Shown one piece after another: positions 8,364-17,475 of a stretch of 64,000 bases of DNA (position 1 is the stretch's first letter; each line of letters opens with the position of its first letter). Source of the stretch: Undibacterium sp. (GTDB taxonomy: Bacteria > Pseudomonadota > Gammaproteobacteria > Burkholderiales > Burkholderiaceae_D); the NCBI GenBank assembly GCA_030645915.1, contig JAUSNO010000034.1, positions 52,724 through 116,723 of the forward strand, written 5' to 3'. The notes below the pieces were generated by a model. That model had not been told where the DNA came from. It saw only the letters and a list, made by a program, of their open reading frames with translations, and did no database searches. The position numbers and the translations under genes are program-made.

Positions 8364-10220
8364 ATGAATCAACCTGTGATGAAGGGAGTGGCTACGATGA
8401 AGGTACCCGCTCACGTCAAGCAACAAAAATTGATCAATTGGGTCGCCGAGATGGCGGCACTGACAAAACCGGACAGCATCTACTGGTGCGACGGCTCTGA
8501 AGAAGAGTACGACCGCCTGTGCGCAGAAATGGTTGCCTCCGGCACCATGAAAAAACTCAACGAAGCCAAGCGCCCGAACAGCTACCTGGCTTGCTCCGAT
8601 CCAAGTGATGTGGCACGGGTGGAAGACCGCACTTATATTTGCTCGGCAAAAAAAGAAGATGCAGGCCCGACCAATAACTGGATGGCGCCATCAGAAATGC
8701 GCGCCACCTTAAATCCCTTGTTCGATGGCTGCATGCAAGGCCGCACCATGTATGTGGTGCCGTTTTCCATGGGTCCGCTGGGTTCGCATATCGCCCACAT
8801 CGGCGTGGAATTATCTGATTCACCTTACGTTGCCGTAAATATGCGCATCATGACGCGCATGGGCAAGGCCGTGTATGACGTGCTGGGCACCGATGGCGCT
8901 TTCGTGCCTTGCGTACACACAGTCGGCGCACCGCTGGCAGTCGGACAACAAGACGTGGCATGGCCATGCAATGCGACCAAATACATCGTGCACTTCCCGG
9001 AAACCCGCGAGATCTGGTCTTACGGCTCTGGCTACGGCGGCAATGCGTTGCTGGGCAAGAAATGCTTCGCACTGCGCATCGCCTCGACCATGGGTCGCGA
9101 CCAGGGTTGGCTGGCTGAGCACATGCTGATCCTGGGCGTGGAATCTCCTGAAGGCAAAAAGCACTACATCGCGGCGGCTTTCCCTTCGGCTTGCGGCAAG
9201 ACCAATTTCTCCATGCTGATCCCGCCTGCCAGTTTCGGCGGTTGGAAAGTCACCACCATCGGTGACGATATCGCCTGGATCAAGCCGGGTGCAGATGGCC
9301 GTTTGTATGCGATCAATCCTGAAGCTGGCTATTTCGGCGTGGCTCCCGGTACCAACAAAAATACCAACTTCAACTGCATGGCATCGGTGCGCGGCAATAC
9401 CATCTTCACCAACGTCGGTCTGACTGATGACGGCGATGTCTGGTGGGAAGGCATGAGCAAGGAAGCGCCAGCCCATCTGATCGACTGGCAGGGCAAGGAC
9501 TGGACACCGGAAATCGCCAAGGAAACCGGTCGCAAGGCGGCCCACCCGAATTCACGCTTCACCGTTGCTGCAACGCAGAATCCTGTGCTCGATCCAGCCT
9601 GGGATGATCCTGCCGGTGTGCCAATTTCGGCCTTCATTTTTGGCGGCCGTCGCTCCACTACCGTGCCTTTGGTGACGGAAGCGCGCAACTGGGTAGAAGG
9701 CGTCTACATGGCCGCGACCATGGGTTCCGAAACCACTGCCGCCGCCGTTGGCCAGCAAGGTATTGTCAGACGTGATCCTTTCGCCATGCTGCCGTTCACC
9801 GGCTATAACGTCAGCGACTATTTCCAGCACTGGCTGGACATGGGCGACAAGATCAAGGCATCCGGTGCAACAGTCCCTAGCATCTATTGTGTCAACTGGT
9901 TCCGTACCGATGAGAATGGCAAGTTTGTCTGGCCTGGTTTTGGCGACAACATGCGCGTACTCGAATGGATGTTAGAGCGCATAGAAGGCAAGGGCCACGG
10001 CGTAGAAAATATCTTCGGTATCACACCGGAATTCAAGGATTTGACCTGGGATGGCCTGGATTTCACGCAACAACAGTTCGACACCATCACCTCCATCGAC
10101 AAGGCCGCATGGGAAGCTGAACTGAAACTGCACGCCGAATTGTTTGAAAAACTGGAATATCACCTGCCAGCAGAACTCGAAGCAACCCGCGTCGCTCTAG
10201 AAAAGCGCCTGGCTTCATAA
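8364..10220 (+). CDS. pckG: phosphoenolpyruvate carboxykinase (GTP)
   Basis: 618 residues, full length for the GTP-dependent enzyme, which converts oxaloacetate plus GTP to phosphoenolpyruvate, CO2 and GDP at the start of gluconeogenesis. The P-loop-like kinase-1a motif is [16 protein letters not shown] with the reactive cysteine (about residue 277). Kinase-2 is [10 protein letters not shown]. The manganese and PEP site regions ([16 protein letters not shown]) and the C-terminal guanine-binding aromatics ([19 protein letters not shown]) are intact. The start at 8364 is fixed by GGAG at 8351. It is a single-gene transcript ending in a clear terminator. Confidence 0.97.
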   Translation: MNQPVMKGVATMKVPAHVKQQKLINWVAEMAALTKPDSIYWCDGSEEEYDRLCAEMVASGTMKKLNEAKRPNSYLACSDPSDVARVEDRTYICSAKKEDAGPTNNWMAPSEMRATLNPLFDGCMQGRTMYVVPFSMGPLGSHIAHIGVELSDSPYVAVNMRIMTRMGKAVYDVLGTDGAFVPCVHTVGAPLAVGQQDVAWPCNATKYIVHFPETREIWSYGSGYGGNALLGKKCFALRIASTMGRDQGWLAEHMLILGVESPEGKKHYIAAAFPSACGKTNFSMLIPPASFGGWKVTTIGDDIAWIKPGADGRLYAINPEAGYFGVAPGTNKNTNFNCMASVRGNTIFTNVGLTDDGDVWWEGMSKEAPAHLIDWQGKDWTPEIAKETGRKAAHPNSRFTVAATQNPVLDPAWDDPAGVPISAFIFGGRRSTTVPLVTEARNWVEGVYMAATMGSETTAAAVGQQGIVRRDPFAMLPFTGYNVSDYFQHWLDMGDKIKASGATVPSIYCVNWFRTDENGKFVWPGFGDNMRVLEWMLERIEGKGHGVENIFGITPEFKDLTWDGLDFTQQQFDTITSIDKAAWEAELKLHAELFEKLEYHLPAELEATRVALEKRLAS

Positions 10221-10237
10221 GTAGCCAAGGCTGAAAT

Positions 10238-10270
10238 AAAAAAACCGCAGACACAATCTGCGGTTTTTTT
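10238..10270 (+). terminator. rho-independent terminator after pckG
   Basis: AAAACCGCAG (10241-10250), a 7-nt loop and CTGCGGTTTT (10258-10267) form a 10-bp stem followed by a T-run. It starts 18 bp after the pckG stop. The A-run on the left makes it usable from both sides. Confidence 0.93.
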
Positions 10271-10296
10271 ATATCTGAAGCGAAGACAATCGCGTT

Positions 10297-10716
10297 TTAA
10301 TAATACCGATGAATATAAGCTCTACGCTGTACCTGCAATTTATTTTTAGCGGTAGCGCAGGCGTTGGCGCCGGCTATGCTCGAAATCGTCAGGCCTGTCG
10401 CCGCGCCAGCCGAAGCGGCCGTGACCGCAGGCGCAGCAAGATGATTGGCAAACCGGTTAATCAGGGGCATGCTCATGTACGCTAAAGGAAAAGCGATCGG
10501 CCAGGTGGTGAGCCATGCTTCCATCCAGGCAGCAAAAAAATCATTGCTAAAACCAACCCATACCAGACGCATGACGGCAGAAATGACTAAAGTAATCACG
10601 CCCGTCGTCAGTATCGTTGGCAGCATGGAACCTAGGCTCTTGGAGCCAGCAAGTTCACGCTGGGGCCGGGCTGCGCGCTCGAAGTGAGCGTGCGTAAGAG
10701 TGCTTGATGGGTGCAT
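10297..10716 (-). CDS. DUF2798-like small membrane protein
   Basis: 139 residues from the ATG at 10716 (MHPSSTLTHAHFERAA), preceded by CGGAGCC. The frame is open further upstream, but that part overlaps the next gene. Two hydrophobic segments (about 33-55 and 68-88: TGVITLVISAVMRLVWVGF and WLTTWPIAFPLAYMSMPLIN) match the two-helix DUF2798 pattern with the central FF.AWMEAW..TWP.AFP sequence. Its role is unknown. It lies 31 bp downstream of another short gene on the same strand, so the two are probably one transcript. Confidence 0.7.
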   Translation of the reverse strand: MHPSSTLTHAHFERAARPQRELAGSKSLGSMLPTILTTGVITLVISAVMRLVWVGFSNDFFAAWMEAWLTTWPIAFPLAYMSMPLINRFANHLAAPAVTAASAGAATGLTISSIAGANACATAKNKLQVQRRAYIHRYY

Positions 10717-10747
10717 GATGGCTCCGCTTAGTTTGGAAAATGAATAC

Positions 10748-11065
10748 TTATCCGCGAGAAGCCAGAGCGCGCAATTCAGCGGCCATGCTTGGCGAACTGC
10801 TATCGAGATCATTGGCAACACGGCGAATCGCCAAAATGTTACGCAGATTGCGTTTGGCAGATTTCTGCTCACGCGTCAGCCTAGGTTGTAAAAGCAACAA
10901 TGCAGCGCGCAACATGCCAACGATCAGCGGCTTGAACACGACCAGCATGGTCACAACAATGCCCAGACCGAGCAAAGGACGCGCCGCACCAGCAATAGTG
11001 CTGAGGGCGATTTGGGCTACTGGCAATGCGCTGGCAGCGGGGAAGGCTATGTTGAGAAAGCTCAT
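10748..11065 (-). CDS. small hydrophobic protein of unknown function
   Basis: 105 residues. Residues 5-30 and 32-60 are hydrophobic (two likely membrane helices), followed by a basic stretch (QPRLTREQKSAKRNLRNIL) and a Ser-rich tail. A purine-rich site AGAAAGAGAAAA precedes the ATG at 11065. I do not recognise the family. It is likely co-transcribed with the DUF2798-like gene downstream. It is divergent from the LysR gene starting at 11210, a common arrangement for a regulator and its target, but a regulatory link is inference only. Confidence 0.6.
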   Translation of the reverse strand: MSFLNIAFPAASALPVAQIALSTIAGAARPLLGLGIVVTMLVVFKPLIVGMLRAALLLLQPRLTREQKSAKRNLRNILAIRRVANDLDSSSPSMAAELRALASRG

Positions 11066-11209
11066 GATTTTCTCTTTCTTTCTATCTACTGTGAAGATGT
11101 GTAGACTATAGTGCAGTGCAATATATAAATATAATTTTGTTTTCCCATATCCAATATAGTTTCTGTGAATAATTGACTTGTCCTTAACGGAACTCAGGAG
11201 TGCCTTGCG

Positions 11210-12184
11210 ATGAACTTCCTCACCCTCGATTTAAATTTGCTCAGAGTGTTTGATGCCGTCATGGTGGAACAAAACCTCACGCGTGCCGCCGACAAACTGG
11301 CGATGACACAACCTGCCGTCTCCAACGCACTAAAACGATTGCGCCACTCATTGGGTGACGATCTGTTGATACGCACTGCCTATGGCGTCAAGCCCACCCC
11401 AAGAGCAGAAACCTTGTGGCCAACCATACGCCAGGCGCTCTCCAATCTGGAATTGGCGATTGCCCCCAGCAGTTTTGATATATCCAAAGCCGATACCACC
11501 TTCCGCATGGCAATGGCAGACGCCACCGCCGCGCTCTGGATGCCCAGTCTGGTGCGCGCCATGGAGCGCGATGCCCCCGGCATGAACGCCCGCATGGTGC
11601 CGCTGACCACGCGTGAACCTAGACCGATGTTGATGCGCGGCGATATCGACATTGCCGTTGGCTTCTTCCCCGGTGTGGTGGCGCAGCTCACCGGCGGGCA
11701 AGGCGCAGCCAACAACGCCATCCGTCACGAGCGCTTGTATTCAGGGCACTACGTCTGCGTGATGAGCAAGGATCACCCGCTGGCAAACAAACAATTGACA
11801 CTGGATGATTATTGCAACGCCAGTCATCTGCTGGTCAGTTTTTCCGGACGCGCGCATGGCCTGGTCGATGAGGCACTGCTGCAAATGGGCCGCGAGCGGC
11901 GCATTCTATTGACGGTCAACCAATTTTTTACCGGTGGCAAAGTCGTGGCTAATTCCGATCTGCTTACCGTATTACCGCGTCACCTGATCGAATCGACCGG
12001 CATGACCAATGCACTGATCTGGAAAGAGCTACCCTTCGATATGCCGGAAGTGCACATCGACATGCTCTGGCACGAACGCGATTCGCGCAACCCGGCGCAC
12101 AAATGGTTGCGCGACAATTTGATCTCCATGACCAACGACACCCTGCTGCCAGAATTGGGGCATCACAAGCCCTTGGACAGTTAA
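11210..12184 (+). CDS. LysR-family transcriptional regulator
   Basis: 324 residues. The N-terminal winged helix-turn-helix (residues 1-65: LDLNLLRVFDAVMVEQNLTRAADKLAMTQPAVSNALKRLR) is typical, followed by a substrate-binding-like effector domain (about 90-310). The FRMAMADATAALWMPSLV and RGDIDIAVGFFPG pattern is like the NodD/PA0218/LinR branch, which often senses aromatic or chlorinated compounds. An AGGAG-like site (CTCAGGAG) precedes the start. The divergent small membrane-protein pair at 10297-11065 is the likeliest target. The effector is unknown. Confidence 0.9.
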   Translation: MNFLTLDLNLLRVFDAVMVEQNLTRAADKLAMTQPAVSNALKRLRHSLGDDLLIRTAYGVKPTPRAETLWPTIRQALSNLELAIAPSSFDISKADTTFRMAMADATAALWMPSLVRAMERDAPGMNARMVPLTTREPRPMLMRGDIDIAVGFFPGVVAQLTGGQGAANNAIRHERLYSGHYVCVMSKDHPLANKQLTLDDYCNASHLLVSFSGRAHGLVDEALLQMGRERRILLTVNQFFTGGKVVANSDLLTVLPRHLIESTGMTNALIWKELPFDMPEVHIDMLWHERDSRNPAHKWLRDNLISMTNDTLLPELGHHKPLDS

Positions 12185-12252
12185 TTAATGCGCGTGTCAA
12201 TGCGACCAACGCATTTATAATTTGCGCTACTCATTTTTAAGCGAAAACATCC

Positions 12253-12945
12253 ATGTTTACAGGCATAGTCCAAGGCGTTGCCAGCATCGCCGCCATCACC
12301 GACAAACCCGGCTTACGCACTTTTAAAATCGCCTTCCCGGCCGGCTTTTGCAAGGATCTGGAGATAGGCGCGAGCGTCGCAGTCGATGGCGTCTGCCTCA
12401 CCGTCACGACCCTACACGACAACGACGCCGCCGAGTTTGACGTCATGCAGCAAAGCCTCGCCATCACCACACTGGGCGACTACCACCAAGACGGCCATAT
12501 CAACGTTGAGCGCGCCGCGCGCGACGGCGCCGAGATCGGTGGCCATCCTCTATCCGGCCATATCGACTTCACCGCGCAGATAGCGCAAATCCGCCAGCTG
12601 GAAAACAACTACGTGCTGCGCTTTGCCGTGCCACCGGAATGGCTGCGCTATATTTTTGCTAAGGGCTACATCGCCATCAACGGCGCCAGCCTGACCGTGG
12701 CAGAAGTGAACCGGCCAGAAGGCTGGTTTGAAGTCTGGCTGATCCCGGAAACCCTGCGTATGACCGTCTTCGTCGAGAAAAAAGAGGGCGCCAGCGTCAA
12801 CATAGAAATCGAGCGCGCCACCCAAGTGGTCGTCGATACCGTGCGCAGCATGCTGCAGGAAACCCTCGGCCCCCTGCTGCCTGCGCTGGAAGCCTTGCTG
12901 CAACAGCAGGGCAAGAGTGTCGATGATCTGGTAAAGCCCAAATAA
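12253..12945 (+). CDS. ribE: riboflavin synthase, alpha subunit
   Basis: 230 residues, starting with the family signature MFTGIVQGVASI. Two lumazine-binding beta-barrel repeats are visible (residues 1-95 and 96-200), each with its G.S(V/L)..(D/N)G.(C/S)LTV motif (ASVAVDGVCLTV and YIAINGASLTV) and the EIGGHPLSGH active-site region. It makes riboflavin from two 6,7-dimethyl-8-ribityllumazine molecules. The sequence is close to the E. coli RibC-type enzyme but has a ~25-residue C-terminal extension rich in Leu/Gln. The gene stands apart from other rib genes and shows no FMN riboswitch upstream. Confidence 0.92.
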   Translation: MFTGIVQGVASIAAITDKPGLRTFKIAFPAGFCKDLEIGASVAVDGVCLTVTTLHDNDAAEFDVMQQSLAITTLGDYHQDGHINVERAARDGAEIGGHPLSGHIDFTAQIAQIRQLENNYVLRFAVPPEWLRYIFAKGYIAINGASLTVAEVNRPEGWFEVWLIPETLRMTVFVEKKEGASVNIEIERATQVVVDTVRSMLQETLGPLLPALEALLQQQGKSVDDLVKPK

Positions 12946-12950
12946 ATATG

Positions 12951-13014
12951 GCACACGCAATATCCATGCGCGCTGCAGGCCAAAAATGGCTGCTAAGGCG
13001 CATGGATACTGCGT
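12951..13014. repeat. REP-like palindromic element, copy B
   Basis: 64 bp: GCACACGCAATATCCATGCG at the left, CGCATGGATACTGCGT at the right, with GCTGCAGGCC and an AT-rich loop between. It follows the ribE stop by 6 bp and precedes the AT-rich leader of the nucleotidyltransferase gene. Confidence 0.75.
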
Positions 13015-13217
13015 TCTCTATTTTCGCTTTGCCTGTGCGGCATGCATCGCCCTCTCGCTATCGAGTACGTTTGTGCCCCTCTTTTGTAGAGTCCTGCCAA
13101 AAAGCCAAACTGCTGTGAAACACATTGTCAAAAATTCGAGATTTGAGACGATTTTCATCCTAAAAATATATAATAACTTATTGATTTATATAAAATTTCG
13201 GTATAAATTAAAAAATT

Positions 13218-14192
13218 ATGAAAAATACCGAAAAACCTTTCATCCTTGAGCGACCATCGGATGTCATGCGTCAATATATAGACGCAGTCGCTGTCTTTGA
13301 AGCATATGAAGAAGCCAAAAAAGAGGCTGCTCAGTTTCGGGGTGGCATGTATTGGCATAAAGGGCCACCCTCGGCACCTGATGTGACTTATTTGGTCCGG
13401 ACGAGTTCTTCGGGAAGCGAAACAGGACTGGGAGCAAGGTCTCCCGAAACCATCGCAATGTATGAGACATTTCACGCGAACAAAAATTTAGCAGAGCAAC
13501 GACTAGGTGGCTTAAAGAACGCACTCGATGTTCACCGCCGAATGAACCGGGCGCTACGGGTGGGAAGGGTAGCGCCTATTATTGTTGAAATTTTGAATCA
13601 ACTGGAAACGACGAAATTAAGTGCGCATTTTCGTGTGGTGGGCACACACGCCTTGTACGCGTATGAAGCGACGGCAGGTGTATTTTTCAATGATGCAGCT
13701 GTCGCCACCAAGGACATTGATTTGTTATGGGATGTCCGCAATCATCTAGCCTTCGCTACGGCATTGACGCGTCTAGACAGTTCTATGTTGGGGGTTCTTA
13801 AAAAAGTCGATCCGACATTTCGTATCCGAAACGCACAGAAATATACTGCAGTAAATAAAGACGGTTTTGAGGTCGATATTATCCGGCGGCAGAAGCAAGA
13901 GAAAGACCCGCATCCAATTAAATTAAGTGCAGCCGACGATGACTTTTGGGTAGCTCAGGCACCTCGCGCCCACCTATTGCAAGATTCCCCCTCTTTTTCG
14001 GCAGTCATTGTGGCGTCCGATGGAACCATGGCAAGAATGAATACCTTGAATCCTGTGTCATTCATTCAATTTAAAGAATGGTTAAGTACGCTACCTGAAC
14101 GAGATGCTTTAAAACGTCGTCGAGACAGTTTGCAAGCAAAGGCTGTTGAATATGTAGTGAAGGAATATTTGCCACATTTAGCAACTAAATAG
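13218..14192 (+). CDS. GSU2403-type nucleotidyltransferase-fold protein
   Basis: 324 residues. The central part has the polymerase-beta/nucleotidyltransferase signature of the PF12281/GSU2403 group: VVGTHALYAYEA followed by ATKDIDLLWD (two active-site aspartates near residues 172-174), and a third acidic residue in FEVDIIRR. The N-terminal ~110 residues are helical and charged. The target (protein, RNA or small molecule) is unknown. The gene and especially its 200-bp leader are visibly more AT-rich than the neighbours, and REP-like elements B and C flank it. Both suggest acquisition by transfer. No antitoxin-like partner gene is adjacent. Confidence 0.75.
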   Translation: MKNTEKPFILERPSDVMRQYIDAVAVFEAYEEAKKEAAQFRGGMYWHKGPPSAPDVTYLVRTSSSGSETGLGARSPETIAMYETFHANKNLAEQRLGGLKNALDVHRRMNRALRVGRVAPIIVEILNQLETTKLSAHFRVVGTHALYAYEATAGVFFNDAAVATKDIDLLWDVRNHLAFATALTRLDSSMLGVLKKVDPTFRIRNAQKYTAVNKDGFEVDIIRRQKQEKDPHPIKLSAADDDFWVAQAPRAHLLQDSPSFSAVIVASDGTMARMNTLNPVSFIQFKEWLSTLPERDALKRRRDSLQAKAVEYVVKEYLPHLATK

Positions 14193-14313
14193 TGCTTGAG
14201 AATTTGATCGGCTTGAATAGATAGCGGCAGGCTGATATCTGACCATTGATCATCATCAATCGAGTTTCCTGCCGGATGCACTGCCGCACAGACTAAAACT
14301 AAAATACAAAACA

Positions 14314-14368
14314 AAGTATCCATGCGCGCTGCAGGCCTTTTTAGCCTGCAGCGCGCATGGATGGTGCG
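14314..14368. repeat. REP-like palindromic element, copy C (perfect 19-bp stem)
   Basis: ATCCATGCGCGCTGCAGGC (14318-14336) is the exact inverse complement of 14344-14362, with a T-rich loop. It lies between the convergent genes ending at 14192 and 14374, where the hairpin could end transcription from both sides. Confidence 0.85.
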
Positions 14369-14373
14369 GTACG

Positions 14374-15762
14374 CTACCTCAACGGCAAAGGATAACTAGC
14401 CACGCTGACGTTGCCGTCCATGTCGACCGCCTGCACGCCGAAGAAGTAGTTGTCTTTGGATTTGCCCATGACCTTAAATTCCTTGACCTTGCCGACAAAC
14501 TGGCTACCCTGCCAGAGCGGGCTGGTGGTGTCGCGCCAGACGATGCGGTAGCCTGCCAGATCGGCTTCTTGATTGGCTTCCCAGACTAGCTGCGTGTCGT
14601 TTTCCAGCTGGGCGGTTTTGACCTGTACTTTGGCCGGTGCGGCTGGTGCCAGCGCCAAGGAGGCTAATGCGGCGGCATTCACGCGGGTGACTTTGGCGAC
14701 GTAATCGGGATCGACGAACTCGGGCAGGTCGCCCATCTGCACGCCTTTTTCGATGCGGATGTCCTGATGCTGGTGCTTGAAATCTTCGTTCGGTTCGGTA
14801 AAGCGCAGCGCCGCATAGCCGCGCTCCAGGAAGGGAATGTGATCGCCACCGCGCAGGTAGCGGTCGCGCCGGTGCACGATGCTGACGCTGAAGTCGGGCA
14901 CATAGCGCTCGCCGGTTTCCTTCACGTGGCGCGCCAGCTGGCGCGAGATCGAGTCGCTCTCGCCGCCGGTCGAGACCAGGGTGCGCAGCGCTTCCGGCAT
15001 TTCCTTCAGGGCCGGTATGCCTTCGGCAAACAGGCGCACCTGCTTATTGTCGAGCACGCCATGTTCGTCGCGCGAGCTGCCGATGATGTCGTTGGTGAAC
15101 ATGCCGGCGACATTCCAGTTTTTTTCCCGCGCCTGTTGCGCCCAATGCGTTGCGCCGTACAGGCCTTGCTCTTCGGCAGCCACGGTCATGAACACCAGCG
15201 TGGCATCGAACTTGTGCTGTGCCATCACGCAAGCCATTTCCATCACGGCGGCGGTGCCGGAGGCATCGTCGTTGGCACCGGGGGCGAAGGAAGTGGCGTC
15301 CATCACATCGGATGCGCGCGAGTCGTAATGCCCGCTGACGACATACATGCGCTCCGGCGCTTGCGCGCCCTTGAGTGTCGCCACCACATTCACTATCTCG
15401 GTAGGGCGGCTCAGGCGGCGGCCTGCCGGCTCGACATAACTGTCAAAACTGACCTCGAGTTTGCCGGCGCCGCAGCGCTCCAGCTCGGCCTTGATCCAGC
15501 GCCGCGCGGCACCGATACCGCTGGTATCAGATACGGTATCGGACATGGTGTGGCGGGTTTGAAAACTGACGAGCTTGCGTATGCTGGCGTCGATACGCGC
15601 GGCAGAAATGTTGTTAACGATTTGCGCTATCTGCGGCTTGCTGGCGCGGATTTTTGCCTCTATGGCGGCATCGGCGGCGAGCTCTGCCGCCAGCGCGGCG
15701 GTGGTCGGGAGCAGGCAAAAACCTAGGTTGGCGAGTAGAGTCAATCGACGAATAGTGCGCAT
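14374..15762 (-). CDS. secreted M28-family zinc aminopeptidase
   Basis: 462 residues. A signal peptide covers about 1-25 (LTLLANLGFCLLPTTAALA). The M28 peptidase core spans about 100-370 with its co-catalytic zinc ligands in order: SGHYDSRASD (His, Asp), GANDDASGTAA (bridging Asp), AAEEQGLYGA (catalytic Glu and ligand Glu), TNDIIGSS (Asp) and FKHQHQD (His). A C-terminal fibronectin-III-like segment (about 380-462: AQLENDTQLVWEANQEADLAGYRIVWRD) follows. The enzyme removes N-terminal residues from peptides in the periplasm or medium. It is a single gene. Confidence 0.92.
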   Translation of the reverse strand: MRTIRRLTLLANLGFCLLPTTAALAAELAADAAIEAKIRASKPQIAQIVNNISAARIDASIRKLVSFQTRHTMSDTVSDTSGIGAARRWIKAELERCGAGKLEVSFDSYVEPAGRRLSRPTEIVNVVATLKGAQAPERMYVVSGHYDSRASDVMDATSFAPGANDDASGTAAVMEMACVMAQHKFDATLVFMTVAAEEQGLYGATHWAQQAREKNWNVAGMFTNDIIGSSRDEHGVLDNKQVRLFAEGIPALKEMPEALRTLVSTGGESDSISRQLARHVKETGERYVPDFSVSIVHRRDRYLRGGDHIPFLERGYAALRFTEPNEDFKHQHQDIRIEKGVQMGDLPEFVDPDYVAKVTRVNAAALASLALAPAAPAKVQVKTAQLENDTQLVWEANQEADLAGYRIVWRDTTSPLWQGSQFVGKVKEFKVMGKSKDNYFFGVQAVDMDGNVSVASYPLPLR

Positions 15763-15841
15763 GATTTTTTCAACCGGAGAAGTAAAGGACCTGAGTGTAG
15801 CGCAATCGCCAAAATTCTATTCGATCAGATTTTAAAATCGA

Positions 15842-15905
15842 TGACGCAATGTTTATGCGCCTTCGCAAGCATAAATGGCTGGAAAGTCGCATGGATATTG
15901 CGTGA
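15842..15905. repeat. REP-like palindromic element, copy D
   Basis: TGACGCAATGTTTATGCGCC at the left and AAGTCGCATGGATATTGCGTG at the right. The left arm is degenerate, while the right arm is near consensus. It lies between the M28 peptidase start and the cupin gene stop, both on the minus strand. Confidence 0.65.
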
Positions 15906-15949
15906 ACGAATTAAAATTATGCGTAAATACAGGTATCGGAACATGCGGT

Positions 15950-16450
15950 TTATTCCGGCAGGCCTTCCCAATAGTCCATCGTCGCCCCCTTGTTATAGCC
16001 TTCCCCCGCCAAACGCACGCTGATGCGGTTGGAGTCTGGGTAAACGATCACGTCATGCGGATTGCGTTCGCCTATCACCAGATAGCGGCAGGTCGCATCG
16101 GTGTGGTTATAGAGGTTGTGGCCGGCTTTTTGTCCAGCCGGAAAAACCACGTAACTGCCTGGCGTCATCACGTAATTTTTGTCGCCCAGACGCAAGGTTA
16201 AGCTGCCCTCGATGACATACACCTGCTCTTCTTCCAGATGGTGATAATGATTGGGACAGCCTTGCTTGCCGGGAGCGAGTTCTTCCATGCAGACGCCGAC
16301 GTTCTTGCAGCCGCCGAACTCGCCCAGCTGGCGATAGCGCATGCCGTAACGCTCGCCATGCGCGTGACTATCCCACGCTACATCCTCGACCATAAACGGC
16401 TCGTAAATGCCTTCGGCGTTGATCGAACTGGTCTTTTTATCTTCATTCAT
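15950..16450 (-). CDS. cupin-domain protein
   Basis: 166 residues with one cupin barrel at about 55-130. Motif 1 is seen as CPNHYHHLEEEQVYVIEG (three His and a Glu as metal ligands) and motif 2 as PAGQKAGHNLYNHTD. The N-terminal (WDSHAHGERYGMRYRQLG) and C-terminal extensions are typical of small metal-dependent cupins that bind sugar or acid ligands. The exact reaction is not predictable. It lies 26 bp downstream of the carboxymuconolactone-decarboxylase-like gene on the same strand, so the two probably form one operon. Confidence 0.85.
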   Translation of the reverse strand: MNEDKKTSSINAEGIYEPFMVEDVAWDSHAHGERYGMRYRQLGEFGGCKNVGVCMEELAPGKQGCPNHYHHLEEEQVYVIEGSLTLRLGDKNYVMTPGSYVVFPAGQKAGHNLYNHTDATCRYLVIGERNPHDVIVYPDSNRISVRLAGEGYNKGATMDYWEGLPE

Positions 16451-16476
16451 GCGATGCTCCTGTCAGGATATATCGT

Positions 16477-16866
16477 TCACTTGTCGTTCGCTATCATGCC
16501 CATCTCGGACAAGACTTCATGCGCGCTACGAAACGCATCCACCGCCAGCGGCATGCCGCAATACACGCTGGCGTGCAGCAAGACTTCCTGGATTTCTTTC
16601 ATGCTGGCGCCATTGTTGACGGCGCCGCGCACATGGCCGCGTAGCTCGTGCGCACGACCCAAAGCGGTGAGCATGGAAAGCGTAATCAGGCTGCGGGTTT
16701 TCAGATCGAGACCGTCGCGACACCAGGCCGTACCCCAGGCATTGCGGGTGATATATTCCTGTAGCGGTGCGGTGAAGGCATCGACATTGCTGAAGGCCTT
16801 TTCGACAAATGCCTCACCCATGACTTGCTTGCGTATGCGCAAGCCATCTTCAAATTGCTGGTCCAT
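16477..16866 (-). CDS. carboxymuconolactone decarboxylase-like protein (PcaC-like)
   Basis: 129 residues from the ATG at 16866 (MDQQFEDGLRIRKQVMGEAFVEKAF), placed by AAGGAGC 8 bp upstream; a longer frame upstream lacks a site. The sequence matches the single-domain 4-carboxymuconolactone decarboxylase group: WGTAWCRDGLDLKTRSLITLSMLTALGR, then HVRGAVNNGASMKEIQEVLLHASVYCGMPLAVDAF. In the protocatechuate branch of the beta-ketoadipate pathway PcaC makes 3-oxoadipate enol-lactone. No other pca genes are nearby, and relatives act on other substrates, so the assignment is to family only. Confidence 0.82.
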   Translation of the reverse strand: MDQQFEDGLRIRKQVMGEAFVEKAFSNVDAFTAPLQEYITRNAWGTAWCRDGLDLKTRSLITLSMLTALGRAHELRGHVRGAVNNGASMKEIQEVLLHASVYCGMPLAVDAFRSAHEVLSEMGMIANDK

Positions 16867-16945
16867 CGTGCTGCTCCTTGCTAACGAGATGATGCATCCT
16901 AGCCAGATCAAGTTGCAGGGTCAAGCAGCACTTTGCGCTGGCACG

Positions 16946-17383
16946 TCAGGCCAGTATTTTCACTATAATTTTTGCAGCGATGGTCCAGCACACAGCCATG
17001 CCGGACAGATACAAAATGGTGCGCAAGGGTTGCAAGCCGCGCAGGTAGACGATGGTATGCACATAGCGGATCAGCACATAGGCAGAAAATAGCCAGGTCG
17101 CCGATTCTGCCTTTGCGCCGAGCAAGACATAGGTCAGCGCCAGCGCTAAAAACAGCGGCAGATTTTCTACGTCATTGCGCCAGACATTGGCGCAGCGCTG
17201 GACAAAAAAGGATTCGCTACTTACCACCTGCGTACCGACCAGGCGGGCGTCTTCAGCCAACAAAAAACGTTTGCTGCCAAAACGGCTGACTACCTGGACC
17301 ACGCTGGTCACTGTGGTCTTGGCAAATAGCGCCAGTAAGCACAAGGCAAAGATTGGCAGGGCGGGATAATTTTGCATCGACAT
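16946..17383 (-). CDS. MAPEG-family membrane protein
   Basis: 145 residues with four hydrophobic helices (about 8-28, 72-90, 92-112, 120-143). The MAPEG signature is seen as RCANVWRNDVENLPLFLALALTYVLLG, with the RxxxNxxENxP pattern that binds glutathione in microsomal glutathione transferases. Bacterial MAPEG proteins may conjugate or reduce lipophilic electrophiles in the inner membrane. It lies upstream of the PcaC-like and cupin genes on the same strand, 79 bp away, and is divergent from the GlxA-type regulator. Confidence 0.82.
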   Translation of the reverse strand: MSMQNYPALPIFALCLLALFAKTTVTSVVQVVSRFGSKRFLLAEDARLVGTQVVSSESFFVQRCANVWRNDVENLPLFLALALTYVLLGAKAESATWLFSAYVLIRYVHTIVYLRGLQPLRTILYLSGMAVCWTIAAKIIVKILA

Positions 17384-17475
17384 CTCCTGTATCGGTAAAA
17401 AGAGCCTTCATTGTCTGCGTGCGAGGGCAATTCCACCATTGGCCAAATAGACAAAATTATGGTTTAATCCGCCAA

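Noticed and set aside
14767..15726. 319-codon plus-strand open frame opposite the M28 peptidase
   Set aside because: Antisense to a gene with all zinc-ligand motifs; the product shows only His/Arg-rich low-complexity sequence.
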